Origin: Larimichthys crocea
Taxonomy: Eukaryota > Chordata > Actinopteri > Sciaenidae
Direction of reading: 5' to 3'
Length of the DNA: 64,000 nucleotides
NCBI RefSeq assembly: GCF_000972845.2
Contig: NC_040022.1
Span: 16,335,865-16,399,864, forward strand
Position 1 is the first letter of the stretch, and each line of letters opens with the position of its first letter. Positions 58,101 through 64,000 of this stretch are shown piece after piece. Both the position numbers and the translations under genes were made by a program. The notes under the pieces are model-generated. The model had not been told where the DNA came from. It searched no databases and worked only from the letters and a program-made list of their open reading frames with translations.

Positions 58101-61100
58101 TGCTCAGCAGCCCTGCAGTACCCACAAAGTGTTAAAGTCAGGATGAAATTACAAAATTTTTATTTGAAACAAGCATTTCCATGAAATTGTATTTTCAAAG
58201 ACCATTAGCACAGGGACAGACTGTTCCCTTAAAACAGGCAGAGTGCACTTAATTCTTGATAAGATTGTTTAATGTTGAAACAGTCTTTTCAGAGATGAGG
58301 TGTCAGATTGTCAGACTTTGTGGTGAGATACTAGTTTGAATTTGAATCTCTGTTTGTTCCTCTGTGTCTCTGCCCTGTCTAGTATTCTCTGTGTAATGAG
58401 CCGCTGATCGAGCTGACAAATCCAGGAGCTAGTGGCTCCATTTTCTACGTAACCCGCGATGATGAGTTCATCATCAAAACTGTTCAACACAAAGAGGCAG
58501 AGTTTCTACAGAAGCTCCTTCCTGGATATTATATGGTAAGTTAAACCAAGCCCCTCCCTCAAAAGAATCAGTTGCTCCAAACTGTAAGTACATTGTCCAT
58601 TTTTAATATATATCGTATTATAACATATATAGCATTAACCTCTACTATTTTATATCCATGACAGTAATTGTAAAAAATAAGATATTACCGTATGTTTTGT
58701 AATAGTATCTATTCAGGGATTTGGGTGTTTGGGTACAGAGTGTTTGTGTACATGAGAGCATGCATGAGAGCATGCTAAAGAGCAAAGAGCAGCTGAACTT
58801 CTAGTCATCTTTATCCCCTTTATCCTACTCCCTGGTGTTGGCCCCGCTCAGCAGTGACGTCACCAGTCACTGAGACCAAGACCCAGGCTAAATACTCCTT
58901 AAAAGGTTAAGCATGTACACAGCACAGACATACAAGACACAAGAATCAGCTGAGGCCTGTGGATGGGTCACGCTGTCTGACAGGTGCATGGTAGACTGCA
59001 TACCTTACTATTAAATAATGTACAATATATCTTTCTCCTTGTCTCTTTCCCTATATCTGCTGCATAAACAACCCACGCCAGAACTTGAACCAGAACCCCC
59101 GGACTTTGCTGCCAAAGTTTTTTGGCCTCTACTGCGTCCAGTGTGGGGGAAAGAACATCCGAGTTGTTGTGATGAACAATATTTTACCGCGCTCTGTACG
59201 CATGCACCTCAAGTTTGATCTAAAGGGCTCCACGTACAAGAGGCGTGCATCCAAGAAGGAAAGAGAAAAGTCTAAACCCACTTTTAAAGACCTGGACTTT
59301 CTGAGTGACGTTCCTGAAGGCCTCACTCTGGACCAGGACACGTACAGCGCTTTGGTGAAAACTCTGCAGAGAGACTGTCTGGTAAGAAAGAGAAGAGGGA
59401 AGAGATGGACCAACAGTAGTTTGTAAAAGTAGATTAACACTGTGCGTTTTATTTTAATATAACAAACCAGCACAGCCAACTGCACATAAACAATTGAACT
59501 ATTTGCTCAGTAGTTGTCTCATACTTTAAATAAAGAGTAGATGAGTTGCACAGCAATGAAAAAGTAAAAAATAGATGCCTGGGCTCATACATTAAACTTT
59601 ACTTGTTAAATGTTTTGAAATACCATGTATGTATTTCACGTCAGGTTCTGGAAAGTTTTAAGATTATGGACTACAGTTTGCTGCTGGGGGTCCACAACAA
59701 GACCCAAGCAGAGCGAGAGCGTCAGTCTCAGGGCTCACCTGCAGGAGGCGGTGATGAAAAAAGGCGTGCAGCTCAGAGAGCCTTGTACTCCACTGCCATG
59801 GAGTCTATACAGGGTAGCTCCACATGCAGGGACACACTGGACCACGATGACACGTAAGTCACAATTCATATAGTGTTTGCTCTTATTATTTTTATTGCAT
59901 ATATGTTGTTTACGTTGGTACTGTTTTTTGTTTTTGTGTGTAGTATGGGTGGTATTCCAGCTGTGAGTAGTAAAGGAGAGCACCTACTGCTGTTCATTGG
60001 AATCATTGACATCCTGCAGTCCTACAGGTAGGCAACAATGAGTTAAATGTTCCATGTAATACCATCAAATCAATAGTTTGAAATCTTTAGGTATCGCATT
60101 TTAATCTATTTGCCAGACTTCTAGCAAATATGCTATGTTTTTATGAAAAAACTGAAAAATGTTGCTGTTCTTCCAGCATGGACGGAGCTTTCAATGTTTC
60201 TTGCAATGTCAGATGTTTTCCACACACTTCACACTTTTTTTATATTCTTACATAGATCTAAAGAAAAAAACAAGGACTGTGTAGGAGCACAAGTTGCAGC
60301 ATCCCCCATATCACTCCAACACTAACAAGAACACTAAAAAAGCACGTAAACCACTAAAGTTTGACTGATTAGCTACCACCTGTCTTCACCCGAGCATCAT
60401 GTGTTATGTTAATTGAAGTTAATTTAATACAGATATATTGTATTTTATTGTGTTGCCTTAAACATCCACTACCCATGACTAAATACCTCAACACATATTA
60501 AATAATTAAGTTGTCAAAGTGTGTTTTTTCTTTTTCTTCAAAGTCAGGAAATTATTCATTTTAGGCTTATAGTAATCCATGAATTATGTCTCTGCGTGGA
60601 ATGTTAAAAGATGCAGAGAAATCGCAATATAAATACAAATGGAAGAGACATAGCAGCCATTGCCAGGACAAACATGGACATAAGAACTGTGTATGGTGTG
60701 TAGCATAAAATCTAGTTAGTTGAGCCGGTGGCTACTGATTCATCCCTCAGTTGCCAGGTAACCACAGTAAGTCGCAGAATGAGTTTAACTAAATAATTTA
60801 ATTGTCTTGTTGGACAGAATGATCAAGAAACTGGAGCACTCTTGGAAGTCCCTCATCCACGACGGGGTGAGTACCCTTCACATAACTGTTATGTAAGTAA
60901 AGCAAGCCATAAACCATTTCATATTTTATCCTGTGCCTTCGTCTACCCCCCACAGGACACAGTGTCAGTTCACAGACCTGGTTTCTATGCTGAGAGGTTC
61001 TACAAATTCTGTAGCAACATTGTCTTCAGGAAGAGCTGCTGTGAGTCTACAACTGTACCAATAATGCTATATTAATTATTGGGACGTGTTTGGTATGTTT

Positions 61101-63642
61101 TGTAAACAATCCTCTGCTTTCACAGCATTGCGATCATCTCCATCTAAGAGAGGACGAGGCGGGGCTCTGTCCATGTCCAAGTCTAGTGCTGGAACAGGTT
61201 CTACTGGACAGCGTCCCTCGCTGACTGATGAGAGGCAAGAAAACCAAGACAACATGGAGAACCTTCGAGGAGCCCGCAGCTTCCCTGTGCTGGAGAACAA
61301 CGGTAGCTTAGTTTAGTTGTAAAGTTGTAGTCATGACCTGTTCACAGAGTTCATTAGAGGTTGTTTTTAATTTCATTTGGAAATGGGATGCTTAATACCA
61401 AACACTTACACGCAGTAGTATGGGATTGCCTGACCAGTAGCCTTCATCAGCATTTATTAAAGCTAACAGCCCTCATCAAAGCGAGCGAGAAAATGTCTAT
61501 GCAACAGACTAATACTGCTCGGTATAAAGATTGAACTGGTGAGCGCTGGTTTTCTCTCGTTATACCGTGTCTCCCTGAACTTGGCACACTATTATCTTCA
61601 ATTGTGTGCAGCCGAGGGCTCCATTTTCTCTTTAATTGAAATGAAGTGAGCCTTTATTGATCCCAGTGCAGCATCACTTTAGCAGCGATAGAAACAGAAT
61701 CAAAGTTAAAGTATGGCACATCAACACGGGATATTCATGAATGACTGCGAAGAAAAGCATAAGGTTATTTACTGTGCACGTTAACACTTATAAATGAGGA
61801 AAGAAATAAACAGAGTATAACTATATTAAGAAAAGGTCGTGCAGTTTGCACGAATGAACAGTTTGACTGACATATTTATTTATGATTGTACCTGACTAAA
61901 GCATTTTAATTCTCTTTCATGTTTGCATTGGCTATTTTTTTATCTCTTGCATATATTACATTATGTCCTTTTGTATTTCTTGGTTCATTATGCGTACTAG
62001 TGAGAGAGCCACCCTGCACTCCTCCTTCCTTTGAAGATGCTACCACAGCTTCTATCGCAACCACGCTCTCCTCTAACAACTCCCTACCAACCACCCCCTT
62101 CGATACACCAGAGCACCCACGCTACAGGAGACAAATGCATTCCCCGAGTCTGACCAGGTGAGAGTAATATCATGAATATTCAATGATGTCTCCATAATGA
62201 TAATATTCTGTCAAAAACAAACTCTCCTGCTGATATCACACGCTGCATTTTTCTGTGCGCTTTCAGGTCACAGAAGGTTGAGATTCATGGGGAAAAGCAG
62301 GACACCATAACAGTGGAGGTGGAGCTCAGGTACACATACAGTAATACCATACAAGGAGAATGTCCACAGCTGCCTGTGTAACAGTATTTCAACCGTGTTC
62401 TTTGTCTTATTTCATACAGTAAAGTCCCAAAGAGCACGGAGCTCACACAGTTGACAGAAATGACCTCCCCGAGCCAGCTGTCACCTGATCATCAGCCCCA
62501 TGTCATCGCTTCATCCACCCCTCCGGCTATTAACCCATCTCTGGCACATCCCTCTTCCACTCTTCCTCCTTCCTTTGTGTCTTCTTCCTCCTCCTCTGTT
62601 CAGTCAGCTGGCCAGTCCTCCCCCACACTCACTTCATCCATCCGTCCATCCACCAAACCTCTCACCTCGCCTACAGCAGCTCAGTCTTCCACTCCTTCTT
62701 CACCAGTCTGTCGTCCAGCTCGAAACATCTCCACCCTCCCTCCCGCCTCAGCCTTTACTCCCATCTGCTCTGCATCTCCTCAGTCCTCCTCCTCTCACCA
62801 CCTCCCCTCGACCCCTCCATCGTCCCAACCTCCAAGCCCCCAGGTGCCTCAGCAGGCACCACGTGCGTCTTGCAATCAGCTGTCTGTGTCCAGCAGCCAC
62901 AACTCATTGGATGGGGAGGTGGCGGTGTCTGACATCTACTTTGTAAGTCCACATTATTACGTGTCGGTGCTTTGGTTTTAGTTTGAAACGATTTTAACTG
63001 CTTCATTCAAGGATCTAAAGTATGTGTATCCTGCAGGGAGCTCTCTTCAGTGTTTTGAGAGTAAAGATGATTTTTCCTCTTCTGTTTTTTCTTTGATCCA
63101 CTGGGTCTTTTGCAGTGGCCCAGTCAGGACAGCGTGGTAGAGTTGTGATGGTGAGGGGGGTGGAAGGGTGTGTGTCTGTGTTGCAGTGTGCACGTACCGC
63201 GGGGTTGCTCTCGCTGTCCAAAAATGCTGTTTCTGAAGCACGAGGCTGCCACCGGTCATAGTTCATGCTTTTGAATGCATCAGCAAGACACTGGGGTTGT
63301 CTTTCCTGCACAGCATGATGTATTTATATCTGTCAATCTGCATTCATGCACTCTGTCACTGTCATGCTCACAGCTCTCCATAATTTCCCCCCTTTTATAT
63401 GACTTTTATGTTACATTCATTCTCCATTTTCCACTTTCTTTCCCCTCTCTCCTCTATCATAGCTACTTGTCTCATCTTTCTCCTCAATCATTCACTTCAT
63501 TTTATTTTCCTGTGCATACCTTATATGCATTTGTGTGTTCATCTGTGTGTATGTGTCCATCCATCAGTATGCAGATGGCAGATATTGGGTGTACTCTCCA
63601 GTTCTTGGCCGTCGTAAGCTAAACTCTAGCTCAAGTTACAAT
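52164..63642 (+). CDS. pip5k1c: Phosphatidylinositol-4-phosphate 5-kinase type 1 gamma (open at right edge)
   Basis: Sixteen coding exons: 52164-52257, 55614-55642, 55819-55908, 56003-56133, 56247-56364, 58383-58535, 59082-59381, 59645-59853, 59944-60027, 60818-60866, 60956-61040, 61126-61302, 62001-62157, 62267-62329, 62420-62942, 63568-63642. Phases agree throughout (779 codons); the 3' end lies beyond the window. It phosphorylates PI4P to PI(4,5)P2 at the plasma membrane, focal adhesions and synapses. Seen: [20 protein letters not shown]; nucleotide loop GASGSIFY (169-176) with Lys186; [10 protein letters not shown] (251-260); IMDYSLL (312-318); metal-binding Asp397 (IGIIDILQ); activation loop with KK406-407 and Glu409, the type-I specificity residue; [15 protein letters not shown]. 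The tail has [20 protein letters not shown] and DIYF as in human PIP5K1C, which selects gamma over alpha/beta. Confidence 0.96.
53785..53995 (+). repeat. Dispersed percomorph-type repeat, copy B
   Basis: Contains CCTGACTTTTCCTCTAGCGC, ACAGGCATTCATGTCCCTC, TGATGAATTGTAACAACTTT and GCCATCATGGGGTCAAAAT. Shares TGACTTTTCCTCTAGC and neighbouring phrases with the copy at 21795-21990. Confidence 0.6.
54894..55105 (+). promoter_or_regulatory. Candidate alternative pip5k1c promoter and non-coding first exon
   Basis: Three CCAAT boxes, 54894-54898 (inverted), 54925-54929 and 54960-54964, are spaced 31 and 35 bases apart, like NF-Y-driven promoters. About 140 bases later TGTTG|GTGAGT forms a good splice donor at 55106. 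The downstream exon at 55819 starts exactly with an ATG, so a transcript from here could make a shorter isoform. No transcript evidence is available. Confidence 0.3.
56365..58382 (+). other. pip5k1c intron 5
   Basis: 2.0-kb GT-AG intron with short CA-rich tracts (about 56940-57035). No exon or mobile ORF recognised. Confidence 0.7.
58536..59081 (+). other. pip5k1c intron 6
   Basis: GT-AG intron of 546 bases. No further feature recognised. Confidence 0.7.
60028..60817 (+). other. pip5k1c intron 9 with RFX X-box-like site
   Basis: 790-base intron. GTTGCCAGGTAAC at 60750-60762 matches the RFX X-box pattern (GTTGCC, 1-base spacer, GGTAAC), about 55 bases before the next exon. No exon seen inside. 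Confidence 0.4.
61303..62000 (+). other. pip5k1c intron 12 with retroposon-like fragment
   Basis: 698-base GT-AG intron. GCCTTTATTGATCCCAGTG near 61652 resembles the reverse-oriented 3' ends of fish retroposons (CTTTATTGATCCC type). If this intron were retained, the frame would stop within five codons. Confidence 0.45.
62420..62942 (+). CDS. pip5k1c: pip5k1c exon 15: Ser/Pro/Thr-rich low-complexity tail
   Basis: 523 bases encoding about 174 residues, mostly Ser, Pro and Thr, with runs such as SSSSSV and [16 protein letters not shown]. It ends at the conserved DIYF before the donor TTT|GTAAGT. Human PIP5K1C has a much shorter, acidic stretch here (from memory), so this disordered segment is expanded or replaced. 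SP and TP sites suggest proline-directed phosphorylation, but this is inference. Confidence 0.9.
63568..63642 (+). CDS. pip5k1c: pip5k1c exon 16: WVYSP-containing C-terminal exon
   Basis: 25 codons starting [16 protein letters not shown], with acceptor CATCAG and donor AAT|GTAAGT. WVYSP is the core of the talin/AP-2-binding tail of PIP5K1C. The residues after it (VLGRR) differ from the talin-binding WVYSPLHY, so this may be an alternative tail exon. The exon is in phase with exon 15, and the gene continues right of the window. Confidence 0.85.
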
Positions 63643-64000
63643 GTAAGTCACCACCGAAGTAGTTAGAGTCATTTGTTCCACGTACCATCGCACTGCTGGT
63701 AGCCGTTCCATATGGAGCATCACAAGCACAGCTGCTTATGGATCTTCAGAAGTACTTCAAAGAAAAGCCTCCGTGCATTTTACATGACTTATTTAGTGTT
63801 AAATTGTGCAAAAAAAAAGACATTGCATATGAATAATTGCCGCTTCTGAAGGACCATCATGTGCATTTAAATGGAGCATGCATCGTTATGTAACATGTTA
63901 CCAGTAAACGCTAATTTAAATGTTGAATGATCGTGGACGTGCAGTTAACTGCAGCTTGTATTGGCTGTGTGCTTTTAGTGATCCTTCAAGCCCTCTGCCC

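Noticed and set aside
61303..61317. Alternative pip5k1c terminus reading through the exon 12 donor (NGSLV, stop)
   Set aside because: The donor GTAGCT is used in the conserved reading, and the following exons match human PIP5K1C; intron retention has no support from sequence alone.

Overview
The window is vertebrate nuclear DNA, almost certainly from a ray-finned (percomorph-type) fish. The genes have GT-AG introns, vertebrate protein families and a selenocysteine UGA with a SECIS hairpin. The intergenic DNA carries fish-type LINE relics (L1-like, L2-like), a Tc1-like relic and a dispersed repeat of a kind I associate with percomorph genomes. No bacterial, viral, CRISPR or operon-like features were seen.

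Layout: 0-9.1 kb shows no recognisable gene, only AT-rich DNA with a GC-richer, microsatellite-bearing stretch near 3.9-5.0 kb. fem1a (minus strand, single exon) lies at 9.36-11.21 kb, with a promoter holding two opposed ZNF143-like sites and YY1-like sites. c2cd4c (minus, two coding exons, TATA-containing promoter) lies at 15.3-17.5 kb. From 17.5 to 47 kb there is a gene desert with repeats: a Tc1-like relic (19.3 kb), an L2-like LINE fragment (24 kb), an unrecognised 131-aa reading frame (29.8 kb), a 150-bp tandem duplication (30.2 kb), and an internally deleted L1-like LINE with a perfect 16-bp target-site duplication (31.56-34.43 kb). At 46.4-47.2 kb lie a probable relic of gpx4 exon 3, a 45-bp tandem duplication and two retroposon-like units ending in (AATCT)n/(CTAT)n. 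gpx4 (plus, 7 exons, complete, with SECIS) occupies 47.33-50.34 kb. pip5k1c (plus, 16 coding exons visible, open at the right edge) runs from 52.16 kb to beyond 63.64 kb.

The four recognised genes have human counterparts that all map, from memory, to 19p13.3 (FEM1A, C2CD4C, GPX4, PIP5K1C), so the window looks like a rearranged block of that ancestral linkage group. The genes do not form one pathway: a CUL2 ubiquitin-ligase receptor, a C2-domain protein, a lipid-hydroperoxide reductase and the kinase making PI(4,5)P2. I did not find a new defence-like or enzymatic system. The most unusual items are the gpx4 exon-3 relic, the internally deleted LINE, the orphan ORF, the paired ZNF143 motifs at fem1a, and the enlarged Ser/Pro-rich exon of pip5k1c.
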